From an uncultured Faecalibacterium sp. (lineage in GTDB: Bacteria > Bacillota > Clostridia > Oscillospirales > Ruminococcaceae): a DNA stretch of 14,832 bases. Shown here in pieces: positions 1 to 6,662 of this stretch; position 1 is the stretch's first letter; every line of letters begins with the position of its first letter. The stretch covers positions 1 through 14,832 of the forward strand of contig URVW01000060.1 in the NCBI GenBank assembly GCA_900551435.1, in the 5' to 3' direction. The notes under the pieces are model-generated. The model saw only the letters and a program-made list of their open reading frames with translations, did no database searches and had not been told where the DNA came from. The translations under genes and the position numbers were made by a program.

Positions 1-118
1 AGGGGCCGACGAAGATGATGAACTCCTTATCCTGGATCTCCAGGTTGAAGTCGGTGACAGAAGGAGCGGTAGCGCCCGGATAGATCTTGTAGATATGCTG
101 GCAGCTAATCGAAGCCAT
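1..118 (-). CDS. ABC transporter ATP-binding protein, MsmX/UgpC-type (N-terminal fragment)
   Basis: The first 39 residues of a gene that leaves the window at its left edge. They read MASISCQHIYKIYPGA, then a strand ending in EFIIFVGP, which is the run-up to the Walker A loop of ABC ATPases; the P-loop itself lies outside. The pattern of 'x-hydrophobic-x-KxYPG' followed by 'xxxFNLEIQDKEFIIFVGP' is typical of the MsmX/UgpC/MalK group, which powers uptake of oligosaccharides, maltodextrins or glycerol phosphate from the cytoplasmic face. The start is ATG at 118-116, with GGAGG at 133-129 ten bases upstream. The gene is divergent from an AraC regulator, a common arrangement for sugar importers, so control by that regulator is a reasonable inference. 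The substrate cannot be told from this fragment. Confidence 0.85.
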   Translation of the reverse strand, partial: MASISCQHIYKIYPGATAPSVTDFNLEIQDKEFIIFVGP

Positions 119-160
119 AGGTCATTTGCCTCCATTAAAAATCATTTATGTTCCGGCATC

Positions 161-189
161 TTGACGATGCACGTTCTCGTTGGTATTAT
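161..189 (+). promoter_or_regulatory. Sigma-70-type promoter of the AraC-family gene
   Basis: TTGACG (161-166), a 17-base spacer and TATTAT (184-189), preceded by TGG to give an extended -10. Each hexamer matches the consensus at five of six positions. The predicted start of transcription is near 196, about 50 bases before the TTG start codon. Confidence 0.7.
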
Positions 190-193
190 AATA
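184..193. promoter_or_regulatory. Palindromic -10 region shared by divergent promoters
   Basis: TATTATAATA is a perfect 10-bp palindrome. It holds the + strand -10 (TATTAT, 184-189) and, on the - strand, a perfect TATAAT (190-185) that could serve the ABC ATPase gene 67 bases downstream. I find no good -35 for the - strand promoter, so it may need an activator. If both are real, the two promoters overlap and compete. Confidence 0.4.
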
Positions 194-210
194 ACAGATT
201 ATTTAGTGAT

Positions 211-227
211 ATAAAATAGCATTTTAT
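211..227. repeat. Inverted repeat, possible operator
   Basis: ATAAAAT-AGC-ATTTTAT is a perfect 7-bp inverted repeat with a 3-base centre. It sits just downstream of the predicted start of the AraC gene's transcript and upstream of the - strand -10. The position would suit an operator for autoregulation or for a local repressor, but AT-rich palindromes arise easily by chance. Confidence 0.35.
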
Positions 228-246
228 TGATTTGAGGTGTCAGATA

Positions 247-1104
247 TTGATTTTCGATTGGAGCACCACCGCAGCGCTGGCTTCGGTGCGGGACTTGCAG
301 CCGGAAGCCCCGCTCACGCTGGCGGGCGAAGGGCTTTGGGTCTGCCTTGTTTCCAGCGGAAAATGCACCGCTTCCCTGCCCGCATTCGGGCCGTCGGCGG
401 CGGGTTCAGCCCTCATCCTGCCGCCCCAAAGCGTCCCTGCCGGTCATCTCGTTCTCAGCCGCGCCCCGCTGGCCCTTCAGCCGGAGGGCGAATGCCATCT
501 GCTCTGCGTCCAGCTGACCGGACAGGCCGCATCGCAGTTTCTGGCAGGGCTGACAGAGCTGCCCTTTCTCGCGCGGGGCGAGACCTGCCCTGCCGCCGCC
601 GAGCTGATGGGCCGTCTTGCCGCCGAAGCCGACGCCGAACAGCCGGAACACCACAGCCGTTCGGCCAGCCAGCTGGCCTTTGCCCTGCTGTGTGAGCTTT
701 CGGGTGCGGACAGCGCCGCACCGGCCCTGCCGCCGCTGGTCACTGCCGCCATCGAGGACATCCGCCAGAATTACGCGGGCCTTTACGGCGTCGAGGAACT
801 GAGCGAACGGCTGGGCGTCTCCAAGAGCCACCTCGTCCGCACCTTCACCGCCGCTGTCGGCGTCCCGCCGGGACGCTATCTCACCACCGTCCGCATCGAA
901 GCGGCCATGCGGCTGCTGCTCCACCGCGAATACACGCTGGACGTCATCGCCAGCCTGTGCGGCTTTTCAGGCGCGAACTACCTCTGCCGCGTCTTCAAAA
1001 AAGAGACCGGCCAATCCCCCGCACAGTGGCGGGCTATGGCCGGTCAATCGATGCGCCCCCTCACTCCCGCCGAGAGCCAGCGGGAACAGGCGCTTTATAT
1101 TTGA
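247..1104 (+). CDS. AraC-family transcriptional regulator
   Basis: A cytoplasmic DNA-binding regulator of about 285 residues. Residues roughly 1-130 resemble the cupin-like sensor half of AraC proteins. Residues about 165-265 form the two-helix-turn-helix AraC/XylS domain: first helix-turn-helix around VEELSERLGVSKSHLVRTF, second around LDVIASLCGFSGANYLCRVF, closing with the typical FKKETGQSPAQWR. I chose the TTG at 247 because GAGGTG (234-239) lies seven bases before it; an upstream in-frame TTG at 232 has no ribosome binding site. The gene is divergent from the sugar ABC ATPase, so that importer is the likely target, with the ligand probably a sugar. It ends at a terminator shared with the convergent MATE gene. 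The family is certain; ligand and targets are inferred. Confidence 0.92.
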   Translation: MIFDWSTTAALASVRDLQPEAPLTLAGEGLWVCLVSSGKCTASLPAFGPSAAGSALILPPQSVPAGHLVLSRAPLALQPEGECHLLCVQLTGQAASQFLAGLTELPFLARGETCPAAAELMGRLAAEADAEQPEHHSRSASQLAFALLCELSGADSAAPALPPLVTAAIEDIRQNYAGLYGVEELSERLGVSKSHLVRTFTAAVGVPPGRYLTTVRIEAAMRLLLHREYTLDVIASLCGFSGANYLCRVFKKETGQSPAQWRAMAGQSMRPLTPAESQREQALYI

Positions 1105-1112
1105 TGTAAACT

Positions 1113-1136
1113 GCCGGGAGCTTTCCCGGCTTTTTT
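1113..1136 (+). terminator. Rho-independent terminator of the AraC-family gene
   Basis: Stem GCCGGGA (1113-1119) / TCCCGGC (1124-1130) with loop GCTT, followed by six T (1131-1136). The T-run ends on the first base of the convergent MATE gene's stop codon (1136-1138). There is no matching T-run for the - strand. Confidence 0.9.
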
Positions 1137-2437
1137 CATAGGTGCTTCGGCTGCTTCCGCTTGAGCAGGAAGAGGGTCAGCGCCGCCGTGATGGCCTCCG
1201 AGGCCGGGAACGCCGCCCAGACACCGTTCATGCCGAACAGCGCACTGAGCACCAGCGAACAGGCCACGATGGCCACCATGCCGCGGCTGATTGACGTGAC
1301 CGACGCTTCTACCGGACGGTTGACTGCGCCCAGATAGCCCGCTGCCACGATGTTGCAGCCCGCGAAGAAGTAGCCCACAAAGTAGATGCGCATTCCGTTG
1401 TGGGCGTATTCCGCCATCAGAGCCGAATTTTCGCTGTTGAACACCGACACCAGCACATCGGTAAAGCCGAACACGCCCGCGTACAGCAGAGCGGCCAGAC
1501 CCAGCGCCGTGCCGCAGCCGAGAAGCAACAGCTTTCTGGCCCCGGCCATCTCATTTTTGCCGTAGCACTTGCTGACCAGCGGCTGTGCGCCCTGCGCCAC
1601 GCCGTTGAAGATGGCGGTCGCCACCAGCGCGAAGTTCGCGATGACGCCATAGGCCGCGACGGCCACGTTGCCCGCCTGACGGAGCAGCAGGAAGTTGAAC
1701 ACCGTGGTCGTCACGCCCGAGGACATCTCGCCAACAAAGCCGGAGATGCCAAGCTGACAGCTCTGGGCCAGCAGCCGGACCGACGGCTCTTTCCGCACGA
1801 AGGTGATGGTGTTCTCCTTTTTGAAGAAGTGCCGACTGCAAATGGCGATGCTCAGGATCGGCGAAATGGCCGTTGCCAGCGCCGCACCCGGCAAACCAAG
1901 GCCCATCGGGAAGATGAAGATGTAGTCGAACACAACGTTGAACAGGCTTCCGCTCAGGGTCGCTACCATCGCCAGCGAGGGGTCGCCGTCGTTGCGGACG
2001 AAGGACGACACGACGTAGTTGCACATGAAGAAGGGCGCAAACAGCAGGAAAATGCGGGCGTAGTTCTCGCCCAGCGCCACGATGCCCGCATCGCCGCCCA
2101 TCAGCCGAAGCAAGCCGTCCGGGCTGAACACGCCCACCAGCATGAACGGCACGGCAAGGATGCACGCGCAGAACAACGCATTCGAGAAAAAGCGCTGTGC
2201 CCGCTCGTCGCCCTGCGCCCGCAGGATGGCGTAGCGGGTCGCCGCGCCAAGGCCGACCATCGAGCCGATAGCGAAGATGAAGTTATACACTGGCAGACAG
2301 AGGTTCAGCAGGGTCACGCCGTCGGTTCCCGCCGCCTGTGCGATAAAATAAGTATCCGCCAGAATATAGCACGATGTGCCCAGCAGACCGAAAATATTCT
2401 GCGACACATACTTAAAAAACTGTTTTGTGAGGTCCAT
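1136..2437 (-). CDS. MATE-family multidrug efflux protein
   Basis: A 433-residue polytopic membrane protein of the MATE (NorM/DinF/MepA-like) superfamily, which exports cationic drugs or metabolites in exchange for Na+ or H+. The N-terminus runs straight into membrane helices, with a typical early MATE pattern (LADTYFIAQ at about residues 26-34, followed by NLCLPVYN and GLGAATRYA). The length and the repeated two-half helix pattern fit the usual 12-helix fold of 430-460 residues. The start is ATG 2437-2435, with AGGGAG about six bases upstream. Its promoter is back to back with that of the PfkB-like gene. Family is clear; substrate and coupling ion cannot be read from the sequence. Confidence 0.92.
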   Translation of the reverse strand: MDLTKQFFKYVSQNIFGLLGTSCYILADTYFIAQAAGTDGVTLLNLCLPVYNFIFAIGSMVGLGAATRYAILRAQGDERAQRFFSNALFCACILAVPFMLVGVFSPDGLLRLMGGDAGIVALGENYARIFLLFAPFFMCNYVVSSFVRNDGDPSLAMVATLSGSLFNVVFDYIFIFPMGLGLPGAALATAISPILSIAICSRHFFKKENTITFVRKEPSVRLLAQSCQLGISGFVGEMSSGVTTTVFNFLLLRQAGNVAVAAYGVIANFALVATAIFNGVAQGAQPLVSKCYGKNEMAGARKLLLLGCGTALGLAALLYAGVFGFTDVLVSVFNSENSALMAEYAHNGMRIYFVGYFFAGCNIVAAGYLGAVNRPVEASVTSISRGMVAIVACSLVLSALFGMNGVWAAFPASEAITAALTLFLLKRKQPKHL

Positions 2438-2474
2438 AAAGCTCCCTTTCTCTGATTTCTTGCACTAGCTCGTC

Positions 2475-2504
2475 AGTTTAGCACAGCTTTATGAGAAATG
2501 TCAA
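2475..2504 (-). promoter_or_regulatory. Sigma-70-type promoter of the MATE gene
   Basis: On the - strand, a consensus TTGACA (2504-2499), an 18-base spacer and TAAACT (2480-2475), preceded by TGC to give an extended -10. The predicted start is near 2468, about 30 bases before the MATE start codon. Only 12 bases separate this -35 from the -35 of the opposing PfkB-like promoter. Confidence 0.75.
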
Positions 2505-2516
2505 GAGAAAAAATCG

Positions 2517-2546
2517 TTGACGAACCACTTTTACAGGGTGTATACT
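2517..2546 (+). promoter_or_regulatory. Sigma-70-type promoter of the PfkB-like gene
   Basis: TTGACG (2517-2522), an 18-base spacer and TATACT (2541-2546); both hexamers match the consensus at five of six positions. The predicted start is near 2553, giving a 30-base leader. Confidence 0.75.
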
Positions 2547-2582
2547 GGAAGCCGATTTTGATTTTTGAGGGGAGGGAGCATC

Positions 2583-3413
2583 ATGGCCGAAAAGCCGCTG
2601 TTCTGCTTGGGCGAAGCGTGGCTGGAGCTGTCCGCTGACACCGCGCCGGAACTGGCCGAGGCATTCCGGGTCCATGTCGGCGGCTGGGCGGCAGAGTTCT
2701 GCCTTGACTACACCGCGCAGGGCGGACATGCCGTGCTCCTCTCCCAGCTGGGCGCAGAGCCGTTCGGCCGCAAGCTGGCGGCGCACCTTGCCGCCCGCGG
2801 CGTTGACTGCACCCAGCTCGCGTTCACGGCTTCCGCCCGCACGCCGGTGGTCTTTTCGGGCGAAGCGGGTGAGCCGCTCGTGTACCGTGCGCCCTCGTCT
2901 GAACTGCTCTACGCGCCGGAACAGCTGGACGCTTCCCGGTTTCAGGACGCCTTTGCGCTCTGTTTTTCCTCGGCCTGTCTGCTGGATGCCCCCATCCGGA
3001 TGACCCATCTGAAAGCCATCGCCGCCGCGCGGGACCACGGCGCATTCGTCTGCTATGCTCCCGAGTTGGCACAGGCGGCGGCTTTCTGGCCGGAAAGCGT
3101 TTCTCTCCGCGAGACGGCACAGCTGTTTTTTCCACAGGCAGACGTTTTATTGTTGAAAGAAAGCGACCTTGTCCCGCTGTTCGGCTCCCGGGAGCTTCGC
3201 ACGGCGCTGTTTGCCCTATTCCGGGGGCACGTTCAACTGATTTTTTATTCCAGTTCGGACAAAATTCATCTGTTTACACGCAATGTCATGCTTTCCTGCC
3301 CACAAAACGGCCTGTCCCCTGCCGAATTTCTCCGCCGCCTGAACGAGCTCCACACTTGGCCCGACAAGCTGTCCGGCCTTCGCGAGGTCACTTTGAGAAA
3401 GCTTCTTCTATAA
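2583..3413 (+). CDS. PfkB/ribokinase-fold protein lacking the catalytic motif (likely pseudokinase)
   Basis: A 276-residue cytoplasmic protein with the PfkB sugar-kinase fold. It has LGEAWLEL at 9-16 (usually 'GE.LIDF'), the HVGGW strand at 31-35, the LSQLGAEPFGRKLAAHLAARGVD stretch at 53-75, and the DVLLLKESDL strand at 187-196 that corresponds to the usual N/S-x-x-E segment. Two hallmarks are missing: the Asn of the GG-x-P-A-N signature is replaced (GGWAAEF, 33-39), and the C-terminal DTTGAGD anion-hole and catalytic-base motif is absent, with the sequence passing from a LFTRNVMLSCP strand directly to helices. Family members usually have 300-330 residues, so about 30-40 are lost from the C-terminal half. 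The start is ATG 2583 after a GGGGAGGGAG site. It may bind a sugar without phosphorylating it. Intact promoter, site and terminator argue against recent decay. Confidence 0.75.
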   Translation: MAEKPLFCLGEAWLELSADTAPELAEAFRVHVGGWAAEFCLDYTAQGGHAVLLSQLGAEPFGRKLAAHLAARGVDCTQLAFTASARTPVVFSGEAGEPLVYRAPSSELLYAPEQLDASRFQDAFALCFSSACLLDAPIRMTHLKAIAAARDHGAFVCYAPELAQAAAFWPESVSLRETAQLFFPQADVLLLKESDLVPLFGSRELRTALFALFRGHVQLIFYSSSDKIHLFTRNVMLSCPQNGLSPAEFLRRLNELHTWPDKLSGLREVTLRKLLL

Positions 3414-3431
3414 TAATGTAATATAAAAGGA

Positions 3432-3473
3432 ACTGCCGCCCTTCGCACCGGAACGAAAGGCGGCAGTCTTTTT
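3432..3473. terminator. Bidirectional terminator between convergent genes
   Basis: Arms ACTGCCGCC (3432-3440) and GGCGGCAGT (3459-3467), extended inward with one mismatch by TTCG/CGAA. The + strand continues CTTTTTATT and the - strand TTCCTTTTAT, so it can end both the PfkB-like gene and the M50 gene. Its + strand T-run overlaps the M50 stop codon (3472-3474). Confidence 0.88.
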
Positions 3474-4578
3474 ATTGACGGGGCAGCAGGTCCAGCAGCT
3501 CCCGCTCCGACTGCACTTCTGCCGGGTACGGGTAGCTCTTGCTGCGCTGTTCAAAGCGTTCGCGGAACTGCGCGGCGGCTTGGGCATCGCCCGCATGGAG
3601 CGCGGCCGCATATTCCGTTCGCAGAACGCCGAGGAAGTCCGCCATCTGCTTCCGGAACTGGTGCATCTCCTTCGTTTCCCACTCCGCCAGCCACGCAAAG
3701 GCATCCTCGCCCCGCAGGAGTGCCAGATACAGCCGGTCGCACAGCAAAAGCTCCCGATGGAGCGGCAGGATGGCGTTCGGCATTTCGTTCAGGCGATCGA
3801 TGAGGGCGGCGGCTTCGTCAAAGCGGTGCTCATCCATCCAGCGGTTCTCACACAGAACGGCCAGCACCGCCGTCATGCTGTTCTGCAATCCGGCTTCTGC
3901 GGGCAGGGCGAACCATTCCTCCGGCATGTCCTTCAGCCGGACACCCTCGGCCTGTTGGGCGTTGACGCTCAGCTGCACCCACAGCGAGCGCACCGCCGCC
4001 GGGTCCTTACTCATCGCGAGGGCATTTGCGCCGTCGTTGCATTGCAGCGGGATGCCGTTGGTCAGGAACATCCCGACCCCCACAAGGGCAGACAGCTGAA
4101 ACAGCACCCGCAGACCCCACACTTCCCGGCAAAAGTACATTCCCCACGCGCAGAGCACCGCCGTGAGCAGGTTCGCCAGCGGCCCGCCGAGGTTATAGAG
4201 CAGATAGGGCATTTTGCCATCGACCAGCGGCGGCGGGGCCAGCAGACATTGCCCGCCAGTCCCCGCAAGGGTCATTTTGCGGATGCAGAATTTTCCGTTC
4301 GCGCGCTGGAGCATCCAGCTCCCGATGCGGAACGACACGAACCGATACCCGGTCGCCAGACCGCAGACCAGATGCCCTCCCTCGTGCAGGATGATCTGCC
4401 CATAGACCGCCAGCACCGCCGCCACGGCCAGCCATGCCACCGAGAACAGATAGCCCCCAAAGCCCTGCGTCTGGACCCGCTCGTGCAGGTCGATGACCGC
4501 CGCCAGCCCCAGCGCCATTCCCATTCCAAAGAGAAGCGCGCCCATCGCGGCGTTTTTCCAATCCCATTTTCGTTTCAT
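3472..4578 (-). CDS. M50-type (site-2 protease-like) membrane metalloprotease with helical C-terminal domain
   Basis: A 368-residue protein. Hydrophobic helices lie at about 11-30 and 44-64, the latter running into HEGGH (65-69), the HExxH zinc motif with Glu66 as catalytic base. NLGGPLANLLTA (129-140) matches the conserved intramembrane segment of M50 proteases. LTNGIPLQCNDGANAL (172-187) matches the third motif, with Asp182 the expected third zinc ligand, so the active site looks complete. Residues about 190-368 are soluble and helical, resembling tetratricopeptide-like repeats, and may select substrates. The family cleaves membrane-spanning segments, for example of anti-sigma factors; no such partner is encoded nearby. 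I chose ATG 4578 (MKRKWDW) with AAAGGA upstream; a frame opening at 4665 would put 29 unlikely residues through the TRAP terminator and promoter. Confidence 0.82.
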   Translation of the reverse strand: MKRKWDWKNAAMGALLFGMGMALGLAAVIDLHERVQTQGFGGYLFSVAWLAVAAVLAVYGQIILHEGGHLVCGLATGYRFVSFRIGSWMLQRANGKFCIRKMTLAGTGGQCLLAPPPLVDGKMPYLLYNLGGPLANLLTAVLCAWGMYFCREVWGLRVLFQLSALVGVGMFLTNGIPLQCNDGANALAMSKDPAAVRSLWVQLSVNAQQAEGVRLKDMPEEWFALPAEAGLQNSMTAVLAVLCENRWMDEHRFDEAAALIDRLNEMPNAILPLHRELLLCDRLYLALLRGEDAFAWLAEWETKEMHQFRKQMADFLGVLRTEYAAALHAGDAQAAAQFRERFEQRSKSYPYPAEVQSERELLDLLPRQ

Positions 4579-4603
4579 GTGGTCCCGTCCTTTCGTTTCT
4601 GCC

Positions 4604-4632
4604 AGCATACCACAGTCCCGCACAAAGAACAA
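4604..4632 (-). promoter_or_regulatory. Possible extended -10 promoter of the M50 gene
   Basis: On the - strand, TTGTTC (4632-4627), a 17-base spacer and TATGCT (4609-4604) preceded by TGG. The -35 is weak but the extended -10 is good. It lies directly behind the TRAP operon terminator, which would insulate the M50 gene from read-through. Confidence 0.45.
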
Positions 4633-4657
4633 GACCCCCGGCGAACCGAGGGTCTTG
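4630..4657 (-). terminator. Probable terminator of the TRAP operon
   Basis: Stem CAAGACCC (4630-4637) / GGGTCTTG (4650-4657), with a further CGG/CCG inner stem closed by a CGAA tetraloop. On the - strand it is followed by TTCTTTGTG, a modest T-rich run. It lies 45 bases after the dctM stop codon. The + side has no T-run, so it works for the TRAP operon only. Confidence 0.65.
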
Positions 4658-4701
4658 CTCTGCATTCTATACCATTGTGGAGAAGAGGAGAGAATGACGA
4701 T

Positions 4702-6042
4702 TTAGTGGATGAACACCGGTCCCAAGGGGTTGGTGATGGGGCTGACGTAGCCGCCCAGCAGCTTGGGGATCGCAAGGCTGATGTCGGGGATGAAGGTCAG
4801 CAGGATCAGCGCGATGAACATGCACAGATAGAACGGGAGAGTCGCCTTGACGACCTTCTCCATGGGGCGCTTTGCCACGGCAGAACCGATGAACAGGACC
4901 GCGCCGACCGGGGGAGTCAGCAGACCGATGCCGCAGTTCAGGACCACGATGATACCGAACTGGATGGGGTCGATGCCAATGGAGGTCGCGATGGGCAGCA
5001 GGATGGGGGTCGCGATCAGGATGATGGGAGCCATATCCATGATGCAGCCCAGCACCAGAATGATCAGGTCGATCAGCAGGGCGATGATATAGGGGTTATC
5101 GGTGACGCTGGTGATGGCGTTTGCGGCCAGATCGGGCACATGCAGCATGGTCAGGCAGTTGCCGAACACTGCAGAAGTCGCGATCAGGATCAGGACGATG
5201 GACAGAGTGTTCACACACTCGTCCAGAGCGTGCCAGACGCCCTTCCAATCCAGTCCCTTATAGACAAAGACGGAAACGAACAGCGAGTAGATAACGGCGA
5301 TCGCAGCGGACTCGGTCGCCGTGAATGCACCGCCGACAACGCCGACGACCACGATGATGACCGCAGCCAGCGCCCAGATGGACGTGCCCAGCTGCTTAAT
5401 GAAGCCCTTGATGCTGAACGGAGAGCCTTTAGGGTAATTCTCCTTGACGGAGATGATGTAGGAGCCGACCATCAGGACGATGGCCAGCAGAGCACCCGGC
5501 AGATAACCGGCGAGGAACAGGCTGCCGACCGAGATACCGCCCGCCGTGGTGGCGTAAATGACCATGTTATGGCTCGGCGGGACCAGCAGACCTTCGCAGG
5601 AAGAAGTGATGGTAACAGCAGTGGAGAAGTCGGCGTCGTAACCCTGATCGACCATCATGGGGATCATGATGGAGCCGATGGATGCGGTATCGGCCGAAGC
5701 AGAACCGGAGATGCCGCCGAAGAAGTAGGAAGCCACGATGTTGACCATGGCCATGCCGCCGCGCATCCAGCCGACACAGGCATCAGCCAGCGCGATCAGC
5801 TTTTCGGAGATGCCGCCGGAGCCCATCAGGACGCCCATCGTGATGAAGAACGGAACAGCCATCAGGCTGAAGGACGAAATGCCCTTGACCATCAGACGGC
5901 AGACATCGGTCAGCGCCTGACCCTGCACCAGCAGACAGAACACGCTGGACAGGCCGACTGCATACGCGATGGGGAACCGCAGGAAGATCATGACAAAGAA
6001 ACTGACCAGAAGGACAAGGATCGCCAGTGTTTGAACTGTCAT
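4702..6042 (-). CDS. dctM: TRAP transporter large permease subunit DctM
   Basis: The 446-residue channel subunit of a tripartite ATP-independent periplasmic (TRAP) transporter, which uses an ion gradient (usually Na+) to import a solute delivered by the DctP binding protein, normally an organic acid or sugar acid. Signatures include FFGGISGSASADTASIG (about 107-123), the LLVPPSHN motif near 152-159 and the duplicated GLLTPPVGAVLF near 373-384, on about 12 hydrophobic helices. It is about 20 residues longer than the common 425-430, mostly at the C-terminal tail. The start ATG 6042 has GGAGGAG about eight bases upstream inside the end of dctQ, and the genes are separated by one base, so translation is probably coupled. 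It is the last gene of the operon. The substrate cannot be read from this subunit. Confidence 0.96.
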   Translation of the reverse strand: MTVQTLAILVLLVSFFVMIFLRFPIAYAVGLSSVFCLLVQGQALTDVCRLMVKGISSFSLMAVPFFITMGVLMGSGGISEKLIALADACVGWMRGGMAMVNIVASYFFGGISGSASADTASIGSIMIPMMVDQGYDADFSTAVTITSSCEGLLVPPSHNMVIYATTAGGISVGSLFLAGYLPGALLAIVLMVGSYIISVKENYPKGSPFSIKGFIKQLGTSIWALAAVIIVVVGVVGGAFTATESAAIAVIYSLFVSVFVYKGLDWKGVWHALDECVNTLSIVLILIATSAVFGNCLTMLHVPDLAANAITSVTDNPYIIALLIDLIILVLGCIMDMAPIILIATPILLPIATSIGIDPIQFGIIVVLNCGIGLLTPPVGAVLFIGSAVAKRPMEKVVKATLPFYLCMFIALILLTFIPDISLAIPKLLGGYVSPITNPLGPVFIH

Positions 6043-6043
6043 C

Positions 6044-6565
6044 TTACTTCTCCTCCTTTACAAAAAAGCTCTTGATGTGGTTGTAGATCGACTCGATCTC
6101 AAAGACGATCATGGCAACGCCGGCCAGCGGAACCGGGAAGTACATCCAGAAGCGGCTCAGCCAAGGCATCGAGACATAGAAGCCGCGGCCGCCCAGCGTG
6201 GTGGCATAGTTCCAGCCGACCACCAGCATGATGACGCCCAGTGCGAACACCGCCACATCGGCGAGGATGTCCAAGCACTTCAGAACGGTCTTGGGCAGGT
6301 AGACGTCAAATGCGGTCATCCGGATGTGCGCGCCGCGGCGGATGGCCAGTGCAGCGCTCAGAACGGCCATGTAGCTCATGCAGGTCAGGACCACTTCTTC
6401 CGACCAAGCGGGGTCCGGGATGAAGGGAACGTAGCGGCCAATGACCGACATCGTGGTGATGGCGATATCTGCGATCAGCAGGATCTTGCAGATGAACAGC
6501 ACCACTTTATAGGTAATGTCGTAGGCCGGTTTGATCTTATCCAGTGTGGTAAAGATTTTCGGCAT
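6044..6565 (-). CDS. dctQ: TRAP transporter small permease subunit DctQ
   Basis: A 173-residue integral membrane protein with four hydrophobic helices. The family signature lies in the second quarter: PAWSEEVVLTCMSYM followed by AIRRGAHIRM, the conserved W-(S/A)-E-E and R-G-x-H-I pattern of DctQ proteins. DctQ joins DctM in the membrane complex. The start is ATG 6565 (MPKIF), seven bases after AGGAGG (6578-6573); an ATG two codons earlier would be only one base from that site. A terminator-like hairpin with TTTTTG stands immediately upstream, between dctP and dctQ, and would lower the expression of both permease genes relative to dctP. Confidence 0.95.
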   Translation of the reverse strand: MPKIFTTLDKIKPAYDITYKVVLFICKILLIADIAITTMSVIGRYVPFIPDPAWSEEVVLTCMSYMAVLSAALAIRRGAHIRMTAFDVYLPKTVLKCLDILADVAVFALGVIMLVVGWNYATTLGGRGFYVSMPWLSRFWMYFPVPLAGVAMIVFEIESIYNHIKSFFVKEEK

Positions 6566-6581
6566 GTTCATTCCTCCTAAC

Positions 6582-6629
6582 AAAAACCCGGCGGACTGGC
6601 GGGGGGAACTCCCGTCACGGCCCGCCGGG
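6582..6629 (-). terminator. Intra-operon terminator/attenuator between dctP and dctQ
   Basis: On the - strand, CCCGGCGG (6629-6622) pairs with CCGCCGGG (6594-6587), with additional pairing possible inside the 27-base loop, followed by TTTTTG (6586-6581). It begins 34 bases after the dctP stop and ends a few bases before the dctQ ribosome binding site. Partial termination or 3'-end protection here would give more binding protein than permease, as is usual for binding-protein transporters. Confidence 0.75.
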
Positions 6630-6662
6630 GATCTTACAGCTTGTAGGCGCTCAAGGGGCAGC

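Noticed and set aside
1400..2455. A 351-codon open frame on the + strand opposite the MATE gene.
   Set aside because: It is antisense to a clear membrane transporter, and its Arg/Gln/His-rich translation is typical of shadow frames.
3475..6075. An 866-codon open frame on the + strand.
   Set aside because: It lies wholly opposite the M50 and dctM genes and crosses their terminator and promoter. Its Gln/Asp/His-rich translation is the usual antisense product of GC-rich genes, and it has no recognisable domain.
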